From: Cryptomeria japonica
Taxonomy: Eukaryota > Streptophyta > Pinopsida > Cupressales > Cupressaceae
Direction of reading: 5' to 3'
DNA length: 64,000 nucleotides
Assembly: GCF_030272615.1 (NCBI RefSeq)
Contig: NC_081413.1
Coordinates: forward strand, 184,497,451-184,561,450
This document shows, in pieces, positions 23,593-35,868 of this stretch. Position numbers and translations under genes: made by a program. The notes beneath the pieces are model-generated. The model made no database searches. It was not told the DNA's origin and saw only the letters and a program-made list of their open reading frames with translations. Within the stretch, counting starts at the first letter, position 1, and each line of letters starts with the position of its first letter.

Positions 23593-25481
23593 TTGGATGC
23601 CAGGATACCCATGATTGGGGTGGAGATGTTTAAATTATGGTATGGACAAAGGAATTTGCAATCTCTGTTTTCAAGTGCATGGCAATATGACTTGGGCAAG
23701 TTAGTGGTGCCCAATGTATTCATGGATGTTGACCTTCTCAAGGCAGTTGCAAATAGATATGACCCTGTTTCAAGAGTAATAAGGGGGAATGATGGAGAAG
23801 TTTTGTTGACAATCTAAAGGGAAGAATTCCAGGAAATTTTTTATTTGTATGAACCTTCTGCCATCCTAGTTCAAGTGGATTTGAATTTATTAAAGGCCGA
23901 ATACTACATAATCAAAGGTTTCATCAAAGCCAACCTCCTCCCAACCCATTTGGCAAAAGTAGGAGACACAACATACCATATTGACCCAAGTTCAGTGGAG
24001 CCTTTTCCTATTGGTGCTTTCACCAAATATTTGCAGGCCACTTTCTTTTCTTTGTGCCAGGTTTTAGGTTTCAACCCTTTTATAGTCATGCCACCAGATT
24101 TCATGTATATGGCTATTTAGATTCAACATCCTGATTTCACAGTGGTTTTTGACTTTGCACCGTATCTTGAAGAAAAGATTCATGAGGGATTGCTAGATAT
24201 TAAGAATGATGTATTTAGTACTCATTTTTACTGGTACTCATTGTTAATGCATATGTTCTTATATAGAAATGCAGACTATTTTGAAGGTAATATGAGTCTT
24301 AGAAGAACAGTTGATAATATTGAGATACCAGTGTAGCTATGGAGTATGGATATGTCATGGGATAGGCAGGAGGCGAGTTTTGTGAGATTTGACAATGGTT
24401 TTGCTACTAGATTGAGGCAAATATTGACACTGAATCCACCAAGGATTCCCACATAGCTGCATGATTTTTTAAGACCAAAGGAAAGGCCGCCACTTATGAA
24501 AATTGAGCACAATTGGGGGGATATTCCCTTATCTTGTTAGTACACTTACCAGAGTTTATGGTTTCCCTGGTCAATCACATGTATTACCTTTTGATGTCCC
24601 TTTGAGGTTAGTTTTTGCTAAAGTAATTTGGCAAATAGGTTGTATACATGATAAGGAGCTAAGGGTAGACGCAAAGGGACCATTTTCCCAGATTATACTG
24701 TCATCCCATACTTTATCATTATAAAAGGGGGATATGTGCATTTTGATCAGATTTTTGCACCATATCACTTAGGGGTCAGCACAATGACCCAGAGGGATTC
24801 TACAATATTTTCAGGCAAAGAATAAAAGGAGGCTCATTGCCTCATGAGCACAGTTTTTGTAAAGATATAATTGGAAATGAATTGTATTTTATGACCCAAG
24901 ATTGGAGGCAGGAAAAATGGATAGCTTTCAGGAAGCTATGGACTATTGTACAGAAAATGGATCCTAGTTATGATCCATTAAGAAACTTCACTCCATTCTA
25001 TGCCAAATTTGATTTTGTCATGAACAATTTTGATGAGTTAATTCTTGCATTAAAGGAGAAGAAAGCCATACTTGAGGAAGTCCACAACCATCAAGTTGAA
25101 AGAAGAAGAATGCAACAACCTACGCCCATTACACCTAAAGAAGAAACCCTGATTCATCAGATGAGGATGAAACAACCAAGCTCAACTCCTCCTCCACTGC
25201 ACAAGACGGATAGGCTAGAAGAAAGTAGACCTAGCTATGTGCCCCCTCCAAAGGGCAGTATTGTGATAAAAAGAATAAGAGATGAGGTAAGTAGTGAAGA
25301 AGGGAGTGATAGTGGTAGTCATAGTGGGATGTTGGTGAGAAGGAAAGGAAGGAAAATAATGAAGGTAGAGCCAGCCCCAAAGGTGCAAGTAAGACCTTTA
25401 AAAGGGGTCAAGATCATAGATCTTGAAGATTCAGATAGGAGTCCCTCACCACCACATGTTCCTTTTTCACCTCCAAGATAG
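23593..25481 (+). pseudogene. Element A ORF 1: unknown family, PMD-like pattern
   Basis: The frame opens near 23593; the true start is unclear. Conserved with element B: DLGKLVVPNVFMDVDLLK (residues about 38-55), a RYDP then EVLLTI stretch, FDFAPYLEEKIHEGLLDIK, SLLMHMF and HNWGD. Stops: TAA 23815, TAG 24118, TAG 24334, TAG 24454. Frameshifts lie near 24510 (G run) and about 24720-24840. The C-terminal part (24837-25481) is basic and Pro-rich with acidic runs. The LLKAVANRYDP...EVLLTI...FQEIF pattern recalls the LxxLxERW...VTLxDVxxLLGLP core of plant mobile domain proteins, but this is only a resemblance. Its relative sits inside it in element B. Confidence 0.6.
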
Positions 25482-25508
25482 AATTAAGAATGAAGAGAAG
25501 AGAAACAT

Positions 25509-26643
25509 ATGGAGGAACAAAAGGAGGGGGATACCATTGAAATTACAAATGTAGAGATGCAGATTTGTATTCCTCCTATGTCACCCACTCTGGAATTAGA
25601 CCTATCTCTTCTGGATATTCAAGGAAGAGATTTTAGAGATTCCAGGAAGGAGGCATGTGTTAAATTTCTCGAGGATGAAGCTTTTGTAAAAATCCCGGAC
25701 TTCCTTCAAATGGTATGGAAGATGAAGATAGTTGAATGTAAGAGGAGAAGTGCTGAAACAATTGCCCAAAGGCCAGACAGGTTTGACCAATAAAATCAGG
25801 AAGAAGTTAAGAGTGAAATGATAAACGAATTTAAAGGAATCACTATAGATGAAGGTAGGATGATTGTAAATCAGGCCGGTATTTTAATTATGTCAGAATG
25901 GGACATAGCTGATGTAGTGGCTTTTGATGCGATTAGAAAATCAAAATACCAACAATTTAGTTTAGAAGAAGAAGCAAGGCTGGTATTAAAAGGATCAGAA
26001 TTTGTAGATGATTATGCAACCTTAGCGATATGGTCACTAGAACAGGGGCCCAGGGGCCTAGGAGGCCTAATATAAATGATATAAATCCAAACTTGAAAGG
26101 AAGCCTCATTGTAGAGAGAGCCTCTGATACATCGAATGTTGACGCCTCAAAATTATTTGTTGATGCGGCCAAATTGGCCAATGAAACTTCAAAAAGGGGG
26201 GCTAAAGAAAAGAAGGAACTGATGAAGAAATTTGAGAATGTTTCTAATGATTACAATGGATTTCAACTGAGATATGTGGAACTGTAGACTAAGGTTCAAC
26301 TCCTTGAGCAGAAACAGGTAGGAGCACCCTCTTCAGTTCTTGCAATCGCATCAGTCCCATCAACATCCAACTCTCCACCTGTCTTACATATAGATGCATC
26401 ACTCCAATTTGACAATGAGACTGGCACTCCAACCACACCACTCATGCCATATGTTGATGAAGAACTTGAGCCCACTAGATCTACTAACCCAACAAGAGCT
26501 CAAATTTTGGAGAGAATTAATGAGTTAGAACAGAAGCTAAAAGAGACAAAAAATCAGTCTGCCAGTAAGCAAAGAGAGATAGTTATCTTTATGTTGACTC
26601 AATTGAATGAGAAAGTAGATAGTAGATTAAATAGCATTCATTC
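25509..26643 (+). pseudogene. Element A ORF 2: charged coiled-coil protein, 5' part
   Basis: Same frame as 24837-25481 but after three stops, so a separate ORF is possible. It reads MEEQKEGDTIEITNVEMQ, passes a TAA at 25791 and shifts frame near 26030-26070. It then runs through a TAG at 26285 to ILERINELEQKLKETKNQ (coiled coil) and a LTQLNEKVDSRLNSIHS unit. It is cut at 26643 by element B and resumes in frame at 52338. Function unknown. Confidence 0.55.
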
Positions 26644-26644
26644 T

Positions 26645-28300
26645 GTTAGCACACATTTTTACAAAATTTTATGTGCTATTATGAGAGAATTTAATGTGGG
26701 TTTGCATCTGCAAGAACCTTACTAGCACGGGCAAAGTTCTCTAAGGATCAGTTGTTTCAGGAGTGTCAAGGTATCACTTGGGCACACTAAGGGCATGCAC
26801 TAAGTATACACTGCATAAGGAATCCAGTATGGGAGCATTTATCAATGGAGAAATCATTATGGTATAATCTAAGGTTGTTTTTTAGTATATATTTGAACCT
26901 GTGGGGTAGCTGGGATCACTATTATTCATGGTGGATGGCTCATTTTTTCAAAATTGCAAAATTTCAATTATCGGCATAAGTAGTCCCGATGAAATAGCAT
27001 TGGCAAGCAAAAGAAGGATTATTGGCATGACATATACTAATAAATCAGAAGGCAGATTCATTGGAGCACTTAAATAATATTCATCATAGTGCGTGCTCTT
27101 GGAAAAGTCATACCATCAAGATAGCTTGTTCCAATGAGGTGGAAGGAGGGTGTTTTACTATCGGCATGTATCGGCTTATCAAAAAAGTGTAAAAAATTGC
27201 TATACTGATAATCTATGAGGCTATTGGTGTATCTTGTAACGATGAAAAGGCAGCACACATCATGAACTTATAGCATCAGGAGATCGAAAATAATGAAAAA
27301 ACTCTATCCTGATACCCAATGACTGAAGGGAACTAAAGGCTGGTCCATCAGAGAAAAAGACCATATCAGGATAGTGTAAAAATAATTAGGCCGATCCCCG
27401 ATGACATGGAGAATTGAAAGGCAGAACCATCAGTATTACCTATATTGATAAAGCAGACTTGGAGGGATACAACATAAAAGTGCATTGGAGTAACATCAGG
27501 ACTTCGGGAGGAATAGAAAAAGGCTATTCCAACCCCTGATGAAGATAAAAGTGCATACGGGGATATCAATGTGAATTATACTGATAAAGTAACATGAAGT
27601 GAAGACTCATCGAGACATCGGGAGGAGAAGTTTTATGCTATGTCGAATCCCGATAGGATTGTTATGGCGGATGGTGAGTTGCAAGGAGTTCTTTAGGGTG
27701 AGTTATGTCGATAACACAGGAAGCTTAGTCAAAATGCAGATCAAAATGTTGAGGTCATGGAGGTATCAGAGGGACATAAAATGAACTATGTCGATACCCG
27801 ATGGGTTAAGTAAAAAAAATAAAGGAAAGTGTATCGGGGAGAGTTATACCGATGGATAGTGAAAACAAAAGCAAAGTTGAAACTGAAGGAGTATCCATCG
27901 GGATAAAATGAACCATCAAGATAGGAGAAAAATTGATATCCTGAGACCTGATGAGTCAGTCGGGATAGCTTGTGTCGATCAAAAGGTAAAAAGCAGTAAA
28001 GTCATAACAAACGGCACCAAACAATTGAATCATCAGGAAAAGTCTCGTCAATTAGCCATTGAAGGTCTTGATGCAAAAATCTGACAAGATGGCTTCCATT
28101 AAATGCATCCATTGGGTAGGTATGATGCCACACGAAGCAAATCCATCAAGATTGTAGTAATTAAGTGCAAGATTAGACTCCTTGGGGATATATAGCTGGT
28201 GTTGCACAATGACATTTCACAAAAAGTTATTGCAAAAGTTATCAGGTGTTCATTGAGAAATATTTTGAGTTGCTGAGCATAGAGAAAAGAATTTGCAGAG
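26645..28300 (+). other. 5' region of element B with ATCGGG/CCCGAT motif cluster
   Basis: No gene. Between about 26970 and 27980 the words CATCGGGA, TCCCGATG, GATACCCGATG and close variants recur every 30-80 bp in both orientations, set in purine-rich spacers. It looks like a decayed array of short palindromic units. Confidence 0.6.
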
Positions 28301-29247
28301 ATGGAAGGGTCAAGCTCAAAAGAGAAGTGGAAGGTCATTGAAATATCCAATCGAATGTCAAAAAAATCGAAGGGTGAAGTCAGTGAGGCTCGAAGGAAAT
28401 TAAATCAAGACATGATAGATCAAATGGACTCTCTAGGAGCTAGGTCATGCAGAGCTAAGGTGGATTCACCTATTCGTGACTAGCTGGAAGATAGATACAG
28501 AGAAATTGGAGATATATGGACAACAGTGCGAGGGCACGAGTTGTTTCTTTTTCATTACTTCCGTAGGGATGAGCCCATGCTGATTTCGAACCTGTGGAGG
28601 ACTGGTTTAGGTAAACTCATGGTACCTAATGTTTTTGTAAATAATGATTTATTGAAGATCCTGCTAAGATGTTATGATACAAACAAGTTGTGCATTCTGT
28701 TTCCCGACGGGACCATTTTAGTTCACTTTGCAGTAGCCATAATTTAGGAGGTTTTTGCAGTGGATCTTGAGGCAAATGTGCCCTTATCTTTTGTGGAGTT
28801 GGAAGAGGAATACAGAAAAATGGATACTACATACCAGGGTTGGAACCTCGCTATCCATAAAGCAAAGAGGGGGAGGCTAACAAAGGAGGATGGTCCTCCT
28901 TATGATATGACCATTTTCAAGAAATATTTACAGTATACATATATGGCATGTGGTCAGGTTGGACGAGTTGAAGCTCTTGATGTATCAAACATGGTACTGA
29001 TGGTTTTAGTAGTAGATATTCAGAGACATGAACCTAGAGCTTTTGATTTTACTTCATACCTATTGGATAGTCTTCATGAAGGCTTCCTAAACTTGAAAGA
29101 AAATCCAGACAAGCACTTCAAGCATAGTTCGTTGTTAATGCACATTGTTTTATTTTATGGGAGATTGAGAGATTTATGGCTAGGGGGTTTGAATGTAAAT
29201 ATAGTTGGGAAGGATGGACAAGATCAACTAGTTCAGTTATGGGTTTC
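28301..29247 (+). pseudogene. Element B ORF, 5' part (relative of element A ORF 1)
   Basis: Starts ATG 28301 (MEGSSSKEKWKVIEIS). The frame is open to the element R junction except for TAG at 28481 and 28745. Shared with element A: GLGKLMVPNVFVNNDLLK, FDFTSYLLDSLHEGFLNLK and SLLMHIVLFY. The second stop falls where element A reads TI*REEF and a Gln is expected. It continues in frame at 49316 after element R is removed. Function unknown; PMD-like fold is only an inference. Confidence 0.65.
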
Positions 29248-30436
29248 AGGTCCAACTAGGAAAGCTAATGTACTGAGAGGGGAGGAGTGAATCAGTACTT
29301 CAAAAAATTTCTTCAAAAAACAATCTTATTGATAAACATAAACTGCGTATAGCTGATCTCATAATATATAATGCTAAAACATAATCATAGAAATAACATT
29401 CATTCACATTTCATTCCATAACTCAAATATTTTAGTTACGCAGAAACTCTTTGTTAGAGAGAAAAACTATGATGGGGATGGCACCCACAACTTCACTACT
29501 GCAATAATAAAGGTTTCTCGGTTAGAGCTACAAGTTTAGCTATTTCTGATAGCTTACCCTGTTAGGAGTATCAATATCTTTAGATCTACCTTGATAAAGG
29601 ATTTTACAAACACTTTTACAAAATGTTGTACCTGGTTAAAGGCTTTACAATTTATAGACTTTGTTAGAGTCTTTTACCCTGTTAAAGGTTTCTATTACAA
29701 CTCAAAATAATTCAATCAAAATCTTTACAAATATCTATAACTTTACATCTGAAATGTTATAGCAGACTCTATGTGCTCAATATGAAATTACCTTGCTCAT
29801 AGCATCCCTTGGTAATTGATAAATCAACTCGATGACCTCTTCTGTATACTTTGTCCCTTAAACTATTTTCTGAAAAACCTTCTCGGTGACCTCTGAATAT
29901 CTCTGTCACTTATCTTCTCTCATGATTTTCATTTTCAAATCATCAATTCATCAATCTTCCCTCTCTCTCTGTTAGATACTCAAAATCACTTTGAATATAT
30001 AGATCTCTGAGATGGTGATCTTGTTCATACATCAATCATACAAACATCTTTTATCGAATGAATAAACATAGAAATTATTTCATTTGATAAACTTCCTCAA
30101 AATCATACAAAATCTTTAAGTGCAATTCCCTATGTAATAACGGTTCCCTGTTCTCGAATATTGTAACACATTTCCACATATGTGTCCAAGTTCATTGAAT
30201 CTGGTAACATGTTTCCACTCGGTTCAGATTAACTTGGTAGACCTTCTTTGCTACTCGGTAGGCATAGGAACTTTACTCGGTAGGTAGCTCGGTATCTCTC
30301 ATCTCGGTGACTAGCCTTTCTTCTATAACCGACAACCTTAGTACATACCGACTGAATATTTTGGTAGTATTAACCAACTAGAGTATATAGGATGACTTTG
30401 GACATAAAACTAATGACAACTTAGTAAATAGTAACA
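29248..30436 (-). repeat. 3' LTR of element R
   Basis: Plus-strand ends AGGTCCAACTAGG and AATAGTAACA. Matches 48123-49315 with few differences, mostly transitions. Contains GTACTGAGAGGGG...TGAATCAGTAC near its left end and CCTGTTAGGAG / CCTGGTTAAAGG motifs. Confidence 0.88.
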
Positions 30437-30449
30437 ATCTCCCCTTTTG
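30437..30449 (-). other. Polypurine tract of element R
   Basis: ATCTCCCCTTTTG on the plus strand, CAAAAGGGGAGAT in element orientation, directly beside the 3' LTR. Confidence 0.85.
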
Positions 30450-30754
30450 ACATTAGTTTGGTATGTTTGACAAAACTCCTTTCAAAGTCATAACACAAAA
30501 TATATATACTTACAAAATTTGTCTGAAATGACAATATATACATTTGTTCAAATACATACTCCCCTTATCAATATGTTGTACATAACTTGATTTGCATGCT
30601 CCTGATGTTCCATGCTCCCCCTGTCAATGTCATCTATACACTCGATAGATGGTATAAAACTCTGTAAACTTTGTACTCTCTATACTCGGTACACTCCCCC
30701 TTTTTGACAAACATCAAAACTAGTTACCATTAGGTGGGGGCAACTAGTCAAAAA

Positions 30755-33490
30755 TAAATTTATACTTAGTATGAGCGTTGGTGAGAGCATTGGTAAGTGC
30801 ATCCTTGATACTTTCCGTTAAAGAATTCTAAGCTGTAATATCAGCTGATGGTGAAATCAAACCATCTAAAGTGCTTCCCTCTGGTTGAGTGGATAATTGG
30901 GTAGCTCGGTTGATCTGCTCTTGAACAGATGATAAATGGGGAATAAATAATGTTTGAAGAGTCATAATATCCATCCTTATTTTTTTCTCTTCATTCCAAA
31001 GTTCTAACTACTGAGCCATAAGAGTTTGTAGCTTTGTATAAAAAATCTGAATAGAATTTGGCTCGGTAGTTAGTTTATTTGAGAGATTAGTAATCTCTTT
31101 TTCAATGACTTCGGTCTTATGCTTGATATCTTTAATAAAGAATGAAAATGTACATAACTTCTGAAATAAATAAATAATGTGCTTGAGTTTCGGGGACAAC
31201 TCAGCAATCAATCCAACAAGCTTGACTTTACCTATAGAAATTGCCTTATGCACTTCTTCAATCATCTTGGTAGTTAGCTCATTTTCTTTTAATTTGCTAA
31301 GGTATTATGATGCCTCTACTCTTGATGCTTCTAATTGAGTGAGTAGTTCATCCAGTTGCATATGGATGGTAGCATCTTTATTCATGGTAACTTCAGGTAG
31401 CATGTCTATCAATAATGCTTTAACCTTCTAAAGTACTCGGTTCTTCTTCTGAATAGCTATATGTTTTTCCTGTTCTACTTTGGCTTTAGACAGCTCTCCG
31501 AATTCAATAAGTGCTTGCCCTTTTAGTTTTGAAATGTCAACATTTGGCAACACAATAGGCTTTGACAGATCTATCTTGAAACTGTGCTTCTTTGCTTTCT
31601 TCTCCTTTGATGATGATGCCTTCACCGGTTGAATGAGTACAATGGCTTTGGAGGCTTGATCTTCCTCGGTATGTTGCTCGGTGGGAGCAACACTTTTGTC
31701 AGTTTCTGAAGCCTCTGTTGTATCCTTCAGTGTTTCCTTTCTTGGGGTCTCAGTGGCAACAGTTTCAGTTCTTGCAGGAGCTTGAGAAGTTTTCTCGCTT
31801 GGGGCCTGAGAGGTACATTCACCTTGTGTAGCCTTTTGATCCTCTTTGCCTTATTCTGTGTCCTGAGGTTTCTCGGTTGACACTTGTTATCGGAGGATAG
31901 GACTTAACCTATTCCAAGACTGATTCACTTGATATCAGTTTGGCATAGGCATTTCCTTCTATCATCTCTTCTTCTTGTGCCTCAGTGTCCATGACATCCT
32001 CATCTTGTTGAATAGTTGAAGTAGGATCTTGCTCGGTGATGTCAACTATTTCCACTTCAGCTTGAGTCTCTTCAGTCTGAATTCTGAAAATTTATTGCCA
32101 TTTTTCTTTAGTTTCCTTCTCTACTTCAAGATAAAGGCCATTCATCATTTTCAAGGCCCTTCGCTTCACTTGAAAATTTGTCTGGTAGTTTTTCAAATGA
32201 TTTCTTATATCATCTACTGACATGTCTGGAAAGAGATGTACCAAAACTCTTTCTCTAATCTGTTTCTCTGAGTCCATAGCATATTTCCATCTATTGTCAC
32301 TATGAGAGTACAATGCTTTTGGAAGAAAATTAGTTACTTCCAATGGAACTGCTCAAAATTTAAGAAGTGTACACACTACTGATTCTTCTATTTGCCTCTT
32401 TTCTTCTTCTATTCAAGAGTCATATTTTACATACCTAAATGATCCAAATCCTCCATATTGTTTCAATTTTGCACATAAATTGTCAACACTGTGTACATCT
32501 TCCTTTGTACTTTTAACAATCTGAAATTTATTTGCATCTTCAGATTCAGTGTCACTTGACTCCTTATTCAAAATGAGTCTTTTGGTTGACTTCCTATAAG
32601 TCTTTGTAACTTTAGGCAATTCAACATTTTTCTACCTCTTACCGGGTGACATTGTAGATGATATTGTGTTAAGTCGCTTAGCTGGTGGAGTCAGTGATAC
32701 CTTAATTGTATCTTGTTTCTTTCTTTTCAAAATTTTGCCCTTTGGCAACTCGGTGCTTAGTGTAATTGCGGCTTCTTGAGCTTCAGATTCTTCCTCAATT
32801 GAAAGTTGATCATCTTTCCTACCTATTGGCTTAGTAGGTGTGGAGGTAGAACCTTCTCCAAACTTCTCAGTTAAATCTTTCATCATTTTCGTGGCTTTCG
32901 TGGTAGCCTTTGGTACCACAATACTCATTTTTACTTTTTCTTTTACCTCTTCATAGGTACCATACCTGATCTCGATCGAGTGCCTTGGAAGTGCCAAAAA
33001 GGCATCTATCTGTTGTTGAGTATTATCAACATCAATCTCATAACCCATAGCTGGTAAAGATTGAGTTCTAGGTTCTACTGCATTGACATAATAGTAGTCG
33101 GTGTCCACTTCAAAACATATAGTATCCTTATATTTTTCCACTAGCTGAGGTGGGATCCTGTACCTGTTATACATCTTGTCCTAAAATTTGTTAAAGTAAT
33201 CATCCATTATCTCATTGAAATTATCACCTAGCTGATTGATAAAATCATTTATTTGATGGGTGATTGGTCAATGTAATTCCCAAACGATGTTACTGACTAA
33301 AGGAAAGAACTTCTGAAAATAGAAGAACATACACACTAAGAGTGACCCAAACTTTAGTGTGTTAGCAGTGTTATTCTTCTTAGGTTTCCTTATTGTGTTG
33401 AGATTTTCAAAAAGGTTCTTCAACAATACTTCACATAAATCAACTTTCATACCCTTTTTCATAATTTTATAGGCCAAATCTATAGCTGCA
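30755..33490 (-). pseudogene. Element R ORF 2, 3' part
   Basis: Continues the frame that starts at 46181 and was split by element N. One frame is kept from 33490 to 32092 (stops at 33265, 33175, 32629, 32410 and 32350 region), then shifts before 31625. Recognisable pieces: NNTANTLKFGSLLVCMFFYFQ, a 543-nt stretch with RIPPQLVEKYKD and TYEEVKEKVKMSIVVPK, a Lys/Ser/Glu-rich disordered region, and the KKHSFKIDLSKPIVLPNVD block shared with 5374-6560. It ends LPPPNGN about 300 bp before the polypurine tract. Family not recognised. Confidence 0.6.
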
Positions 33491-33495
33491 CACGG

Positions 33496-35049
33496 TGTAC
33501 GTTAGGAAATAGGAAATCATCATAGCATATATCAAAATACTAATCATTAGCTCAATCACAAAACTAAATGCAATGAATCTATCCTAAACAACACTCAATA
33601 GAGACATGAAATAAAAACATTCAAAAGCAAAGATTATGCAAACCAAAGATGTGATTTGAATGCTCCTTCATGCGGCTCCATTGTTCTTCTTTCCTCTCCA
33701 AATAACTTTGTTGTGGATCTCACCTACAAGTGCACACACAATTGAAAGCAAGTAGACAAGATTTTTGATCAAGAGTACTAGAAGCGTAAATTCGATAGTC
33801 TGATTAAGGATTATTAATTAAGGGTTATTCCCATTATTAGCCAAGATTGAAGAAATTCATCCAATTTATAGAAGAATTGGAGAGATGACAAGATTAGCAT
33901 GATAGTGATTCGAATGGAAATTCAAATCAAGAATAGCAAAATTATGACATGTCTATGACAAATTGCTATGCAAGGGTTTATGACAACTTATGACAAATTC
34001 TATGTCAAGAATTGATTGATTGTCAATTATGACAAATTATGACAAATTTCTATGTCATTTCCATGAATTTAGGAGAGAAATAGGAGGAAATTGAAATTAG
34101 GAAATTAGAAAATTAAGAAATTAGAAAATGAGGAATTAAGAAATTAGGAAATTTGATGGAAATTAGAAATTAGGTAAATTAATTAATAATTTGTCATTTA
34201 TTAATTAATTCACAAAGAGGAATAATTAGCCAATTAAATGAACATTTAATTGCAATGAGAAGACTTAGGATAAATAAACAATTTATTAATCCTAAAGGAA
34301 GAAATGACACACACAAGGTTAAATGATTAAATCACGAAACCCTAGAAGATGAATTAGGTCTTGATGAAAGATAATTGACTCAATCATGATTTGATTTTGG
34401 ATTGATAAATGACCAATGTGATAAATGATTTGATTGAGAAAATGCGCCAATTGACGAGGAATAATGACAAATTGATCCAAATTGACATATTTGAGACAGA
34501 CAACGATCGATGACAAATCAATCGCAAAATGACAAGATCGAACAAGATGACAAAAGTCGATGATAAATAGATTGCAAAATGACAGGATTGAAAATGACCA
34601 TGATCAATGAAAAATTGATCGCAAAATGACAAGATCAAACATGACAACGACCGATGACAAATCGATCGTTAAATGAAAAGATTGAAGGATTGATGATAAA
34701 TCGACAAGATTGATAAGAGGACAATGATTGATGACAAATCGATCGCAAGATTTATAGGAGAAAACCTTAATTAGGATTGACGATGTCCAAAATGATGACA
34801 AATAAGCACGCACATTGATGCAATAGGATAAGATCGATTAAAATCATGACTGGATAGTGTTGTCGACAAGACCAAATTCAAGAGCGAGATAAATGAAGAA
34901 TGTAGAAGAAAGACTTGATGTTCGTAAATGATAAAAACCAAGTACGAATCATAGGAGAAATGTTAATGCGATGCAAATACCTAAAATGAGGCAATGCGCA
35001 AATGTTAAAGTATGACTCCGCAAGCGTTGACCATTTTTAGGTGTCTACA
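33496..35049 (-). repeat. 3' LTR of element N
   Basis: Plus-strand ends TGTACGTTAGG and GGTGTCTACA. Contains degenerate units of about 50-60 bp built on CGATGACAAATCGATCGC and AAATGACAAGATCGA at about 34495-34755, and an AAATTAGG-rich purine stretch at 34085-34170. Reverse-strand TATA-like TTCTATAAATTGG lies near 33860. Confidence 0.9.
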
Positions 35050-35064
35050 TTTTGCCCCTCTTTG
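35050..35064 (-). other. Polypurine tract of element N
   Basis: TTTTGCCCCTCTTTG on the plus strand (CAAAGAGGGGCAAAA in element orientation), abutting the 3' LTR. Confidence 0.85.
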
Positions 35065-35574
35065 AGACAATGTGATTTTAAGCGTTGTTTCAAAGAACAG
35101 TAATGAAAATGCCCCAGACAATGACAATGACATATGCATGCCCCCTCAAGGAATTGGCCGGAAACATGCAAAAAAGAGGCCAATTGATTGATAAAAATGA
35201 TAGGATCGAATGGACTGACAATCAGAGATCGGATACATGAAGGACAAGCAATTTAAGGTGCACAAGACCGCGATCAACATAAGATGGAGAGGACACACAT
35301 CCATCTATGCACTGACAAAGATCTATAAATGGGACCAAGAGAGTGAAAATTGTTCATTTGCACTAGCCCAAGAAGAGGATTTCTTGCTCTGGAAAAGGAC
35401 ACTTGCAGAGAGATGGTGAACATTCAAATGGTAGATCACCTCGGAGAACATGTACGCACGTACAAATGACCAGACGATGTGGGAACAGCGATATGTATCT
35501 CAAATACCCATGTTTTCAATTTCATGAATTTTGATTGCTTGCGGGACATTGCGTGGCCCACAAGGGATGCAGAA

Positions 35575-35700
35575 AAGGACTTCTGCGCTTGTGTAGGGTG
35601 AATCCTGCACTTGTGTAGGGTCTTCTGCGCTTGTGTAGAGAGACACAAGCGCAGGTTACCTGACACAGGCGTAGGTTCCTGAACACAGGCGCAAGTGTGC
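35575..35700. repeat. Inverted array of CTGCGCTTGTGT / ACACAAGCGCAG units
   Basis: Three units in CTGCGCTTGTGTAG orientation (from 35580) are followed by three in ACACAAGCGCAGG orientation. The middle two form a perfect 12-bp palindrome around AGAGAG (about 35622-35653). Variant bases are mostly CG to TG or CA. Confidence 0.85.
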
Positions 35701-35868
35701 ATTGGAAACCCTAATTTTGGTCAAAACGGCATGCAAATGCTCCGAAAAGGGGGGACAAGGATAGGATAGGTCAAATGAGATGAAAAACACCCTAATTAGA
35801 CATGAAAATGAGGAAAATGCAACCCGTAGGAGCAAACCCTAAAACTGACAAAATTTGCCCCAATTGTG

